Notes: generated by a model from the letters alone, not told the origin. A DNA stretch of 56,475 nt from Gymnopilus junonius (GCA_015501075.1 JADNYJ010000229.1:1-56475), one strand, 5' to 3'. Positions 21,755 through 33,364 are shown, counted from the first letter of the stretch. Translations and numbers: made by a program.

Positions 21755-22478
21755 CATTAACATATTTATAATATGATCTGGACACTTTTTTGGCATCAGC
21801 ACATCAAAACTATGTCTTTCAGCAATTTAGAGCCTACCTGGAGATCTGATGTGGAAATTTTTTGAACAGAGAGCAAGGTATTGGTTAATCACTGAGATGC
21901 ACAATGACAGCCAAGTAGTGTGGGTTAATTGTCACCAGAAAAATAATTAAAAAGTGAAGTAAGGTACATTAAGGTCAAATGAATAAGATGTGAGAGTTTG
22001 AAAGGGAAGGACCAAGGTATCGTGGAGGAAGAAATTTGCAAACATCCTCCCTTTTTGTGATACCTTGGTCCAAGCCCCTTCTTCAAAGGTGATAGTGGAG
22101 TGCAAAAAATCACTAAATAACAAAGCCTTATTTGGTGACTTTTTGTGTTCTGCTATACCTTCAAAAAAGGGGCTTGGATGAAAAAAGGGAGAATATTTGC
22201 AAATTTCTTCCTCTACAATCCCTTGGTCTTTCTCTTTCAAGCTCTCAGATCTTATTTATTTGACCTTAATGTATCCTACTCCACTTTTTAATTATTCTCT
22301 TGGTGACACTTAACCTATGCTACCTGGCTGTCTTTGTTTACCTCAGTGATCATTTAATCTCTTGCTATTTATCCAACAATTTTTAATGTTGGACCTCTGA
22401 GTAAGTTCCAAATTGCTAATAGGTGTGGTATTGACCTGCTGATATCAAAAAAACATGTCCAGATCTGTTATGAGGAGA
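21755..22478. mobile_element. Foldback MITE, about 720 bp
   Basis: An imperfect palindrome along its whole length: outer ends share CCAGATC next to an A-run, then CTGCTGAT, TCACTGAG, GACAGCC, GTCACC, TTAATTATT and CCAAG at matching distances, down to a centre of about 7 bp near 22122 (CACTAAATAA / TTATTTGGTG). There is no coding content. Arms of about 350 bp are diverged by perhaps 15-20 percent by eye. No target duplication is evident, so the superfamily is unknown. Confidence 0.7.
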
Positions 22479-22500
22479 CCACAAAAGGGAAAAATAAGAA

Positions 22501-22584
22501 ATAAGGAAGGAGAAATAAGGAAGGAGAAATAAGGAAGGAGAAATAAGGAAGGAGAAATAAGGAAGGAGAAATAAGGAAGGAGAA
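22501..22584 (+). repeat. Tandem repeat, six exact copies of a 14-bp unit
   Basis: ATAAGGAAGGAGAA six times without a mismatch, with a partial copy before it. Purine-only apart from T. The lack of divergence points to recent expansion. Confidence 0.95.
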
Positions 22585-22589
22585 ATATA

Positions 22590-24300
22590 TTGACAGTAGT
22601 AATAAACAAGGCAGAAGATGCTCCTGTATCTACTAGAGTGCAGCTTATATAGGTGGCTAAGGGTGATCAGTATGGTCAGGCTGTAAATGGTAGTGACTAC
22701 TAAGATAGGAAATGGGTACTCTAATATTATTCCTCCTCAAGGAGGGCTTCTGCCAAACAAATAAAAATAAAATGTAAACCTACAAGACAAAAAATAGAAT
22801 ATATAAAAAGAGGAAGGAGGACAAAAGTCAAGTAGAAATCTGAGTAATATAACCCTGAAGCACCACATAGGTCAGTGCATGGGAGACCATCAGTGATGGC
22901 TCAGTGTAAACTGACAGTGTTCCATTGGTCATGAGCCCAGTGAACATGGCCAAAATTTACACATGTACCTGAAAACCATAGTCTGGCCAAAACATTACAG
23001 TGTGCTATGTTTAATGGTGTGGTGACTCCCACTGATGTGAAATGTGTAGGTTATCAGGGGAAGAATGCCTAGCAGATAGAGCTGTAGGGCACTGTCATGA
23101 AAGGTGTGGTTTAGGTGTGAAAGCCAGCACTGATTTGGGTTTGGGGGTCAGGTATGTGTTGCTGATAAAAACTTTATCTAGTAAATAAGTAGGTATCGGT
23201 GAGTACACAACAAGGTGATCCTAGCCACTGTATGTCTTTTGGGGGGTAATAACTATGCATAAACAATGTATCTATATCACAGACATATTGAACCATGTAT
23301 AAACAGAAATTCATAGAGATTATATACTATGGGAATGGAGAGAAATGAAAACTGCCAGGAAAGTGCAACAGCCATGGGAGCTCCATACCTGAGGACAGAC
23401 AGGATAACTACACCATCCTCTTGGCTAACAACAGGTAAATAATAGCAGTGTTAAAAAGGTAGATTGCTGACAAAGTTATAAAGCTAACAGGCTAACTTAT
23501 AGCATCTGTGCTAGTGCTTATCTATGATTTTGGGCTGTAACAGGAGGCCTGCAGGATCATGCATATGGGAAGCATTCTGTGGACCTCTGTTAATTAGATC
23601 TCACTTTTATTTCATCATCCCAATCCATTTTTTTCAACAGGTCATAGCTGTTGCTAGGTCTCAGTATTAAATTTCACTATCTGGAAGCAGCAAAGAAGAC
23701 TTCAAAAAAGGCAGCAAAGAAAACCTCAAAGGTATAAATATTTGTATTTGCATCAACAATAGCACTAGTAGCAACAATATATGTATAAAGATTCAATATG
23801 TAGGCATCTCTGTATAATGGCTGCATCAGACCCTCTGGGAAATCTAGGGTAAAAAAAATACCAAGGAGCCATTCACATCACATAGAAAAAATCAATATAT
23901 CAGGTATAAAATATTTAGATTGGTGAATATTAATTGTAGTAACTTATTATTATTATTACTTGACACAATAATTCAGAGACTTAGAGTGTCCAACATAATC
24001 CAGGAGCTGTAGAAACTTGGAATAGAAAGCCAGAAACAAAGATTACCCTATTGATTGTGCTCAATATCTATGAAATAGAAATGTTCCAATATCTGGTATC
24101 AAAAGATGACTGCCAATATGCTTCTTTAAAATAAAGGCACTGATCATTAATATTTTAGGTTCTAATTTAAAAATGGATATCCCATGGAGTGTATTAGTTA
24201 GGACCTCCATGGATGACTTGACATCTGCATGATGTGGCATTTCTTCTGCAAATTGCACACATGTTCATCATTCTAGTTAGGTCAAAGTGGTAGGCTAGTA
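22590..24300. other. AT-rich interval without a gene
   Basis: 1.7 kb with only short ORFs. No RNA gene, TIR or protein motif was recognised. It ends at the left arm of the next inverted repeat. Confidence 0.4.
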
Positions 24301-24301
24301 G

Positions 24302-25108
24302 AGGTCTTTGCACTGCTCCACCCATTCCTGCTAGAATCCAGTGGAATAAAATTTGGCAGAGAGCCCTGCCAAATTTTCATTCCACTAGGGCATGTGTTCC
24401 AGTGGAATGGGTAGTAAAATGGTCATTCCAGTAGAACACATACTGGAATGGTTTCACTGGAATGGAATAGTGGTAGATGGAAATATATATTCTACTAGAA
24501 TAGAACTAGAATATATTGTTATTTGTATGTTTTTGATGTCTATTTATAGAAATAGATCCAATATCAATGTGTAATAGATAATACTGTTTGTTTTTCCTTT
24601 TTGGACACATTTTCAATATAGAAATAGTGATTTTTTTTCTAAAAGACTTGCGTTTCTGTGGCTTTTTTGTATTTTTCTTGCCAGCCACAGCATCAGGTCA
24701 GGTGATTTTAAAAGATATATGGTTTTTAAGCCAGCTATTACAATTACTGTTTTTGGTAAAATATTCCCACAGTAATATAAATACCCAAATATGTAGTAGA
24801 ATATGTCAAGGACATATAAATTAAATAGATTTGGAATTTTCTTCAATTTCCAGCTCTGATAATACTATATTGACCCTGAATTGCTTATGATATTGTCATA
24901 CAATATATATCTAAATTAGATCAGTAAGGGTATATAGAGAAGTCAATTTGGTAAACTAGAAAACATTCTATAGTGCAGTGGTTAAATTGCTTATAGCTTT
25001 GGCTTTGATATTTACAAGGACCTAGGATTCAATTTATGCTGGATGCACAATCTGGAGGTTATATTTTATTCCAAGTCATTTTGTCTAAGTCCATCCAAGC
25101 TAAAGTCC
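24302..25108 (+). repeat. Long inverted repeat, left arm (about 807 bp)
   Basis: Nearly identical in reverse complement to 31578-32380. The outer 190 bp is rich in the palindrome ATTCCAGTGGAAT and variants; the middle is AT-rich; near the inner end lies a tRNA-like promoter pair (24971-25035). The inner boundary is at GCTAAAGTC. Confidence 0.9.
24971..25035 (+). promoter_or_regulatory. tRNA-like A and B boxes inside the arm
   Basis: TAGTGCAGTGG (24971) fits an RNA polymerase III A box and GGATTCAATTT (25025) approximates a B box at tRNA-like spacing. The same pair is in the other arm at about 31650-31712, minus strand. It may be the head of a tRNA-derived SINE; no cloverleaf folds cleanly. 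Confidence 0.35.
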
Positions 25109-25660
25109 ATTGTCATTCTACTGGAATAGATCCATTCTGCTAGAACTATTTCACTGGATTCCACTAGAATAGCAGGGAACTTCACTGAAATAGATGTATT
25201 TTACTGGATTCCACTGAAATAGCAAAGAATTCTACTGGATTCCTGTTCATTCCAGTGAAATATGAGCATTCCATGTAGAATGAGTAGGGCAGGGTGAAGT
25301 ACTGCCTATCAGTAAGATGTGAAAAGCACCTGTAATCCAGAGCACAGCATGCCATTGCATGCTGATCAGTAGCTTAATAGTTTCTTGGCATTGAGCATCT
25401 TGAAAGTACTATAATCATAGGCCATATATTGCAATAGGCAATACACAAAACCAGTACTTCACCCTGCCCTACTCATTCTATATGGAATGCTCATATTTCA
25501 CTGGAATGAACAGGAATCCAGTAGAATTCTTTGCTATTTCAGTGGAATCCAGTAAAATACATCTATTTCAGTGAAGTTCTCTGCTATTCTAGTGGAATCC
25601 AGTGAAATAGTTCTAGCAGAATGGATCTATTCCAGTGGAATGACAGTGGACTTGAGCAGT
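25108..25660. repeat. Inverted repeat of ATTCCAGTGGAAT arrays around a LINE relic
   Basis: Arms at about 25108-25310 and 25450-25655 are near-perfect complements, each a run of ATTCCACTGGAAT-like palindromes. The 140-bp loop (25311-25450) matches the LINE reverse transcriptase region on the minus strand (compare GGCCATATATTGCAATAGGC with the LINE at about 48822). The right arm is bounded by exact 8-bp direct repeats CAGTACTT. Confidence 0.8.
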
Positions 25661-25679
25661 ACTTTTCAGTCCCCCTACC

Positions 25680-25820
25680 ATTCCTATAGGATTGGGGCTA
25701 AAACAGAATTCTGAGAGCAGTCCTACAGGAATCCTATAGGATTCCTGTAGGATTAGGCCTAAACCATATCAGAAACAGACTCCCAAGGGCAGTCCTATAG
25801 GAATCCTGTAGGAATGACCC
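25680..25820. repeat. Cluster of TCCTATAGGA palindromes, left end
   Basis: At least six copies of TCCTAYAGGA or ATTCCTATAGGAT within 140 bp, adjacent to the GTCCCCCT terminus. Confidence 0.7.
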
Positions 25821-25912
25821 TAGATTATCATATATGAAGAGAACTATACTTGTTATGACATATTTTTACACTAATATATACTTCTTTTATTACTATTCAC
25901 CTGTTCCTATGA

Positions 25913-28191
25913 CTACTCTTCATCAGATCCTTCTTCTTCCTCTGTTTCTGTGTCTTCATCAAGTCCAATATCACCATCTTCTGTCTCCTGGTTTGACTGC
26001 TTCTTCTGCTGCTTCTTGATGGTGTATTTAGTATGATAGAACAGCATAACATGAATAAACCAGTTGAAGTTTCCAGGAGTCATCTGTTTGGCAATGGACT
26101 GATAGTCTTCAAGCCATGTATTGAGTTGTTTGCAGACTTGAGTATTGAAGCCCCAGTGACCATAAGGTTGTCCATTTGAATCATATTCTACAATCACCAA
26201 GTTTGGGGCCACATTGTTTGCTGGAGCAGGATTGCAATAAGTCCAGCAGAGATAATCCTAAAGATGATGATTGATATAATGGTAGGTGTCTACAATAAAC
26301 CAAGATGTATGCTTTCATATCTCCCAGCTTCCATTGGTGACTGTAGTTGCAAGTACCTGACATGCTTTATCGATGCATATATAGTCAGGCCATGAGTCTT
26401 GGGTAGGATAAACTGATGCAAGGAAGTTGAGAATGTTGGTTGTTGATTCTGAATGAGCAAATTTGGTCCAAGCAATAACAACACCACAGGGTGTGCAAAT
26501 CATTTCAACACAGTAATAGCAGCCAGGGCTGAAGTAATTTGGTGGCAAAGGAGGATCACTAGCAGGATCATCATGTCATTGAGGATTGGGGCCTTGGGAT
26601 CTTGGCTGCCAAGCATAGCTTTCAGCTGGTCTCTGGAGAAGTCAGTGGATACCTGACTGGACATTGTGATGGGAGTACTTCCTAAAGGTGTTCCAATCTG
26701 TCTGATGATCTTAGCAGGCAGAAGTTCCCTCAACACTTCGATTAGTGCAGTTACGCACCAAACACTGTGATGCAAGAAGATGGTAGTGTTGATCATATAA
26801 AGAACCACCTTTAGAGTTTGAAAGATTATAGCAATTGTCATATGCACAATGCTATATAATACAGTCAGACATCAGGTCAAAATCAGATGTAAGACACTTA
26901 ACAGTTGGACCCGTCACAATTCCATCCAAGACCACCATCTTGACATATTTTTTGTCAGCCTGTGCATCATCTAAAACTCAAGGTATAAGATAGGAATTAA
27001 AGATCAAAGAATAAACCACTTACTGGCTGTGCCATCTGAGGGTTTAAAAACCTGAGTGCATTCAGGACATGAATGTTTGTCTAAAGCTCTGATGATCCCT
27101 TTCTCTCCCAATACTTCAAATGCTTCTACAGTGACCTCCTTAATGTTCAGACCATCATCAAGCTCAAGATCAATAGAAGACTCAGCAGCTATGGTGCATA
27201 TGGATTCCTGTACAAAGGCTTGCCAGATTTGAGCTCACAAAATAGAAAAAGAAGATGTTCTATATGTGTTGTTTCAGAATTCGGCATAGGCTGAAGCAGA
27301 TGCATGAAAGTTATACATCACATTAACAGCTGAAGAAGAAAACAACTGGTCAACCCAAAGAGCCTGTCCAATCTTGAGGTAGCTTGCTGAGTTGAGATAA
27401 ACATGTTTGAAAGTCAGTGTTGGTGTTGATAAGTCTGGATATCATTCATGGTCTGCAGAATAAAGGGTGTTGCATCTAGTACATTTTCCTGTAAGAACAG
27501 AAACATGTTTGAAGACTGAGTGACCCTTGATAAATGTGACTTATGGTATATCATGATCTTGGGTGGATTGCTGCAAAGATCATGGCCGACAAGCTAGTGT
27601 ACCACAGACAAATGACCTAGGGCAGATAACAAGAGCTGGCTGTATTTTCTTAGAGGAGACAGGAAGGAGTTTATGGGTATAGTTCCCTGAAGAATCATAT
27701 GGTGAAAAGGATAAAGCATTTGTGAAGGTATCAAGTTTCTGGGCAATAAGCCTAATCTGCAATGAAGAGAAAGGAGTTTGTTGATGTTCATGATGGAAAA
27801 AGAGTGATGAAGTATGATCTTCTCCAAGCTTCTTTGAAATTGCATTAGTTAATGTGATTAACCAGCCAGAGATTGCAACTTTGTTCTCTCCTGCTTCAGT
27901 TGGATGCTGTTGTCAGAAATGCAGGTTGAAAACATCAGGATTATCCATTACAGAGAACAACAGCATTAGAACAGTTGCTAGACTGATCTTGGAACCAAAG
28001 GTTGTTTGGATTACAGATGCAAAGTCGGAAAAATGAATATCTGGAAATGGAGAGTCTACAGGTGTTGCTGAGACAGGTATTGCCAAGTTGAGCCATATAA
28101 ATAACCAGATCATTGTTGACAGTGACAATAGACAACCAGTAATTGAGTAGACCAGCCAGAAACAGATATGAGACATAAAACTACTGTACAA
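25913..28191 (-). pseudogene. CxC5/CxC6 KDZ-associated transposon protein, decayed
   Basis: Reading right to left: an N-terminal region with FSDFASVIQTTFG, then LVICPRSFVCGTLACRPRSL, the cysteine cluster GKCTRCNTLYSADHE (about 27450-27500), [20 protein letters not shown], a second cluster SCPECTQVFKPSDG (about 27035-27075), YVKMVVLDGIVTGPT, a helical part, then PPNYFSPGCYYCVEMICTPC, YICIDKACQV, WFIVDTYHYINH, CNPAPAN, APNLVIVE and FNTQVCKQLNTWLEDY, and a Glu/Asp-rich tail ending at 25913. This is the order of the CxC5 and CxC6 domains known from KDZ-linked proteins of basidiomycetes. The D..H..(E) spacing in the last third resembles an RNase H-type transposase core (inference). A lysine codon (complement of 26129-26131) stands where relatives have Glu. 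Several stops and frameshifts make it a pseudogene. Confidence 0.65.
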
Positions 28192-28230
28192 AGATAACTA
28201 ACCCCATCATACCAAAATCATCAGAACAAC

Positions 28231-31008
28231 TTACACAGGATTGTTGTTTGCCTTCTTTTTCTTTGATGATGTTGACTTCTTTGGTGCTGGAGCAGGAGAG
28301 GGAGATCGAGACTGCTCAGATGATGATGATGAAACTTCCTTCTTCTTCTTGGACTTTGACTTTGCCTTCTCAGAGGACACCTGCTGCTTTGACTTCAACT
28401 TGGACTTCTTCTCTGGAGATGCCTGCCTCTTCGAAGAACCCACCAACTTCACTTTCTTCTCCCCCTTCTCCTGGTTCCTTGCCTTAACCCATGCTTTCAG
28501 CTGCTCCAAAGTATAAGGAACTGATGAAGGAAACCCCCAAACATCATTGTCTGACTTTTGACCCTCAACTTTCTCCAACCAGTCTCATATATCAGGATAT
28601 GTCATTGCACTGTTGAATGGATGCCTCCAGTTTGCATAATACTGCATGCTCCTGATGAAGATATCAATAAATTCAGTGAGTTTGGGATACCAGAACTAAT
28701 CTTTGTCACCAACCAAGGCTTGCCACTCCTCATTATGGCAGAGTTTCATAACAATCTGAGTGGCCTCCAAAATGGCACAGTGTTTAATAAATGCATTATG
28801 GAGATTGAAGGAAAGGTAGGGGATTTTAAGATCAATACCAAGAAAGGCAAGCAATAAATCCTTATGGTCCTGTTGCATTTTGGAAGGGCCACCAGAACTG
28901 AGAGAACCGAGGCCTTCCTGGACTGAAGTAGAAGCAACAAATGGAGAGCATGAATGAGAGGTGACAGTATGAGCCAAGGACACCAAGTGAGACTGGGATG
29001 AATGAGAATGGAAAGAGGGAGGTATCACAGATGCAACAAAAGATGACTCCATAGGGGATGCGGATTTGCTATCCACAACATCTGTCTCCTAAAGAATGAG
29101 ATAAGTTACTAACAAGTCAAGTACATCTAGTCATGACTTATGATGAGAAGGTGGATGGTAGGACCATCATTAGTCTGTTTTCATCAACAAGGTGAATCAT
29201 CCTCAATGGCCACCCTGTACCAGCCCAGTAACGCCCACTGGTTACCCTCTAACATATAAACATGTTCATTATTTTCTGGAAAAGATTGAATAGAATGATG
29301 TTAGAATATATCAGATGACTTACTGTGGACTGGAGAGTATTGTTGACCTATTTGCTTGAGCACTGGACTCATAGTCTGATGGCATGGTGAATTGACTTTG
29401 AGGACTGAATTTGCATTGTTGACAGTCAAGGTAGAGGGCTGCTCATTGGTGATCATCAAGTTAGCATGTCCACGAGGCAAGGGAGCAGCCATGTCAGACT
29501 CTGCTGGACTGGGATCCCCAAAGTTGTGAACATTGCCTTGGGAGCGACCATGAGATGTCGCCCCCCATGACCTCGATGATCCATTTGCAGGTGGCTGATA
29601 TTTGGGAGTAGGCAAATTGGAAATATCATATTCTAAATGTAGTAGATAGCAATAAATAAAATGTACAATAAAAAAAAAGAATACCCTACCCGACTGATGT
29701 ATGGCCTTGTCCTGCTTGAGGAGAGTGCTGGGAGTGACACTCTCTTGATCTGGCATGCCCATGACAGTATCACCCTCTCCATCAATGGAGAAGTGAATGC
29801 AGCATGAAGGGGGACCAACAGGGATCCCAAGGGCTGAGTGAGGCAGTACAGATGAGATTGAGGGACTGGCCATCGAGTCTGGTGTGGGCAATGTCAATGT
29901 TGTCATGGGCACTGAGGGCATTGGAGCCGGCATTGATGATTGGGGGGCTTTCGCAGACCTGGGGGTGGGCTTGGGCTTTGAGATGCTGGGGTCACATCAT
30001 TGCTCATGGGTGGTGTTGGCATCATTGTCCACCTCATGGCGTGGCTTGTGGGTGCTCTTGGTGTTGTCGTTGGGCTCGCAGTGTTGTTCGCAGGTGCTGT
30101 TGGCATTGTTGGCATTGACGGCATCATTGGCATCATTGGCACCATCATCGTTGCTGGCATGGCTGTCACTGTCACTGGTGGTGGACTTGGTGGTAGTGGT
30201 GCACTGTTGCTGGTGCTGCTGTTGCTGCTTTCCTTGCTGTTGGTCTCATCGGCCTGGGCCTTGTCTTGTCACTTGGTGGCCTTCGAGACCTCAGGCTTGC
30301 ATTCTGCACATGGCCATTTGGTTGAGATGGAGAGCAGAGGGGGAGGGATGAGGCCATGGGCTCTTGATGAGAATGCTTGGGTGGGGTGATGGTTGTGCCC
30401 TTGTCCACGAGCCATTTTTCGACCCTAAAACACAAAACAAGTAGTATATTAATTTTTCGAATCAAATTATAAGAGGGGGTGTACTCACAGGGTCAGCTTC
30501 TCAGGGGTGCCTTTCATGTCCTCTGCAGTGTCTTCTGCGGCACACTGCATATCCATTTTCCTGTAATGAGATGAAATAGGGATGGGGGTAGGGGTTAGCA
30601 TACGGCTCTGGAGAGGGAGGCCCTCACTCACCTCCTTGCTCTACATTCCCTCCTTTTCTCCTGCTTCTTATCCTTCTTCTTCTTCTCCTTTTCCTTCTTC
30701 TTTTCCTTCTTCTTTTCCTTTCCCTTTCCCTTTCATTTATGCTGCCACTCTCCATCGTCATTGTCTGGGGTCATTTCAGTCACCTCACCCCTCTGGCACT
30801 TGGTCACGATCTCATTGGCATTTGATCGAACCTGTTTGTGGCCTTGCTTCTTCTTGGGGGAGCTCGTCAGCTCAGCTTCAGGCAGGGGTTCAGCAGCTAT
30901 GGCTGCCTTGTGCTGTGCGATGCGTGCAGAGCAGCACAAAGGTGGTGGCTGGCTGGACATGGTCATAGTGGGTGGTCGTGGTGTGGGGGAAGTGGTGTGG
31001 TTGAACAT
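28231..31008 (-). pseudogene. Lysine/serine-rich Agaricomycete protein, multi-exon, partner of the CxC5/CxC6 gene
   Basis: It starts at 31008 (MFNHTTSPTPRPP). The first exon holds SNANEIVTKCQRGEVTEMTP and GEWQHK, then a TGA at 30733-30735 where CGA would continue into a Lys/Glu-rich run. A GTGAGT donor, a small exon (MDMQCAAEDTAEDM), an intron with a TTTTAG acceptor and a Pro/Ser-rich exon from about 30430 follow. The C-terminal half (29076-28231) is better conserved: LLLAFLGIDLKIPYLSFN, ALVGDKD, FWYPKLTEFIDIFIRS, YYANWRHPFNSAMTYPDI, DVWGFPSS and YTLEQLKAWV, then a Lys/Ser tail ending at 28231. The same family lies beside CxC5 genes elsewhere in Agaricomycetes. Function unknown; the basic tails suggest nucleic-acid binding (inference). 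Confidence 0.55.
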
Positions 31009-31209
31009 GCAATGTCAATGAACACACCATGTTCACATCATGTGATCTCGGCAAAACCCGAAAATGTGTGAAAATGCACATTTTTGCATTCACACCTGTT
31101 CTGCAGGTAAATCCAGCTTACATAATATCAGAATAAACTGGTACTAGCTATAGTTAACTTAGTTATACCCTAAATACCCTTAAAATTAATTAAAAAACAT
31201 CTAAATGGC

Positions 31210-31560
31210 CTCAAAGTGTACTAGTCCTATAGGACTAGCAGGGGTTTTCGCATTTGCACTCATTTTCCATGTGTTTTTAGCTTACATAATATACAGAAAA
31301 GTCGGTATTACCTATATTTAGCTTAGTTATACTCTAAATAGCTATAAACATAGTTAAAACACATTAAAATAACTTAAATAATCCCAGTCCTATAGGACTA
31401 CCAGGACCAGTCCTCAGGATTGTACCAATTTGGCCCAATCCTGGTCCAATCCCATAGGACTCTGGGCCTGGTCCACCAGCCATCTTAATATGGTGCACTA
31501 TATTCCCAGTTCTACAGAAATCCTACAGGAATGGGCCCCAATCCTACAGGAATTACAGGG
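31210..31560. repeat. Cluster of TCCTATAGGA palindromes, right end
   Basis: Scattered copies of TCCTATAGGA, CCCATAGGA and TCCTACAGGA up to the terminus. Looser spacing than at the left end. Confidence 0.65.
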
Positions 31561-31577
31561 GGACAATAAAGACCTTG

Positions 31578-32380
31578 ACTTTAGCTTGGATGGACTTAGA
31601 CAAAATGACTTGGAATAAAATATAACCTCCAGATTGTGCATCCAGCATAAATTGAATCTAGGTCCTTGTAAATATCAAAGCCAAAGCTATAAGCAATTTA
31701 ACCACTGCACTATAGAATGTTTTCTAGTTTACCAAATTGACTTCTCTATATACCCTTACTGATCTAATTTAGATATATATTGTATGACAATATCATAAGC
31801 AATTCAGGGTCAATATAGTATTATCAGAGCTGGAAATTGAAGAAAATTCCAAATCTATTTAATTTATATGTCCTTGACATATTCTACTACCATATTTGGG
31901 TATTTATATTACTGTGGGAATATTTTACCAAAAACAGTAATTGTAGTAGCTGGCTTAAAAACCATATATCTTTTAAAATCACCTGACCTGATGCTGTGGC
32001 TGGCAAGAAAAATACAAAAAAGCCACAGAAACGCAAGTTTTTTAGAAAAAAAATCACTATTTCTATATTGAAAATGTGTCCAAAAAGGAAAAACAAACAG
32101 TATTATCTATTACACATTGATATTGGATCTATTTCTATAAATAGACATCAAAAACATACAAATAACAATATATTCTAGTTCTATTCTAGTGGAATATATA
32201 TTTCCATCTACCACTATTCCATTCCAGTGAAACCATTCCAGTATGTGTTCTACTGGAATGACCATTTTACTACCCATTCCACTGGAACACATGCCCAGTA
32301 GAATGAAAATTTGGCAGGGCTCTCTGCTAAATTTTATTCCACTGGATTCCAGCAGAAATGGGTAGAGCAGTGCAAAGACC
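31578..32380 (-). repeat. Long inverted repeat, right arm
   Basis: Mate of 24302-25108. Flanked on both sides by the direct repeat AAAGACCTTGA (31568-31578 and 32374-32384). Confidence 0.9.
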
Positions 32381-32456
32381 TTGATTACTTTGGGTATATA
32401 TAACTCTGTGACTAGAGTGCTTTCACACACTGGTATATAAATCTTTGATTTTTTAA
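32381..32456 (+). mobile_element. LINE 3' terminus with poly(A)
   Basis: GATTACTTTGGG followed by GGTATATAAATCTTTGATTTT and an A-run matches the 3' end of the LINE family at 46660-46748. It is cut on its 5' side by the long inverted-repeat arm. Confidence 0.75.
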
Positions 32457-32459
32457 AAA

Positions 32460-32640
32460 AAAAGCATTGAGCAGACTCCCCAAAGCCTTGGTGGAGTCCA
32501 ACATGATAATAATGTAGTCATAGTCATCTATGACACAGGCCCGGATGATTGTAGTACATAAGGAGTAGAGCTGTGCATTCTTTGCAAGAGCACTGCCAGC
32601 CACGTAATAAGATGAAAACACCTCAATACCTGAGTAGTAG
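32460..32640 (-). pseudogene. LINE RNase H fragment
   Basis: Minus-strand frame with YVAGSALAKNAQLYSLCTTI and IIIMLDSTKALGSLL, matching the RNase H domain of the LINE at 47955-48356 with many substitutions. It directly abuts the poly(A) of the preceding LINE tail, so one LINE copy jumped into another. Confidence 0.75.
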
Positions 32641-32821
32641 CTACCATCTGAATCATATAGCCTGAGAACTGCCAGGGAGTACTTTTTCCAGTTGTCATGG
32701 GAGAATGAGATGGCCTAATGCCTGTATTTCTTTGATTTCATTCATATCTTTTATCTCAATTATATCTATTTCAATGGACTAGGTTGTATATCTCATATCA
32801 TTATTTCAATTAGCTATGCTA

Positions 32822-32890
32822 TATCTTTTATTTCAATGAGCTAGTATCTTTTATTTCAATAAGCTGGTATCTTTTATTTCAATGAGCTGG
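32822..32890 (+). repeat. Three tandem copies of a 23-bp unit abutting the LTR
   Basis: TATCTTTTATTTCAATRAGCTRG repeated at 32822, 32845 and 32868; the last copy ends exactly where the LTR begins. More degenerate copies extend left to about 32740. Confidence 0.9.
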
Positions 32891-33364
32891 TGTTAAGTTC
32901 TTGATGGTCTAAACAAAGGGAAGGCAGAGGGGATCCACATTGGAGCTACATCAGAGTATGTCAGTATCAGAGTTGGTCTTAGCATAACATATGTAGATAT
33001 AGGGTTGAGACTTCAGCTTCAATGTGTATGTTGCACTCCATTGTCTAGATGTTGTCTCGAATTTTGGAGTTAGATTGGAATGAGAGAGCAGAGTAGAGAG
33101 CATGGATTGATTAACAAACAATATACCAACTAAGGTACCTAATAATAGTTCTAAGGTTTTTATACTATAGAGGAAACTAAGCGGAGACCATATGTGTACT
33201 AGTGAGCAAGCAGACATATAAGTTATTCCGCACTACTCGGAGTTGTCTAGCTACATGTAATCTAAGTGTCTATGTGTTCTGGGACTTGTAGTATTTCAAG
33301 GAGATTATGAGGTCAGAGTTTATATAGTCAGAGATTGGAGTTGGTCGGAGGTGCATATATAACA
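32891..33364 (-). repeat. Gypsy 3' LTR (left)
   Basis: 474 bp, TGTTAAGTTCTTG to ATATATAACA. The inner neighbour GTATTTCCCCCTTAG is the polypurine tract read on the minus strand. Confidence 0.95.

Larger units (their letters stand above)
25676..31565 (-). mobile_element. KDZ-like two-gene transposon with short TIRs
   Basis: The ends read GTCCCCCT..ATTCCT.TAGGATTGGGGC inward on both sides, followed by clusters of TCCTATAGGA/TCCTGTAGGA palindromes (25680-25820 and 31210-31560). Between them lie two genes on the minus strand: a CxC5/CxC6 KDZ-associated protein and a lysine-rich protein of the kind found beside it in other Agaricomycetes. No target duplication was found at these ends. The element may in fact be the core of a larger one that includes the arms at 24302 and 32380. 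Confidence 0.5.

Noticed and set aside
22501..22584. CRISPR-like repeat
   Set aside because: Copies are contiguous with no spacers; simple tandem repeat in a eukaryotic context.
29884..30389. Plus-strand ORFs of 129 and 155 codons
   Set aside because: They are antisense to the Pro/Met-rich exons of the Lys-rich gene on the minus strand and have Leu/Val/Cys-rich shadow composition.
24311..32372. An 8-kb CACTA element from CACTGCTC to GAGCAGTG
   Set aside because: The terminal CACTG is present on both sides, but the flanking triplets are TTG and CAA and the inverted repeat extends beyond CACTG, so the CACTA criteria fail here.
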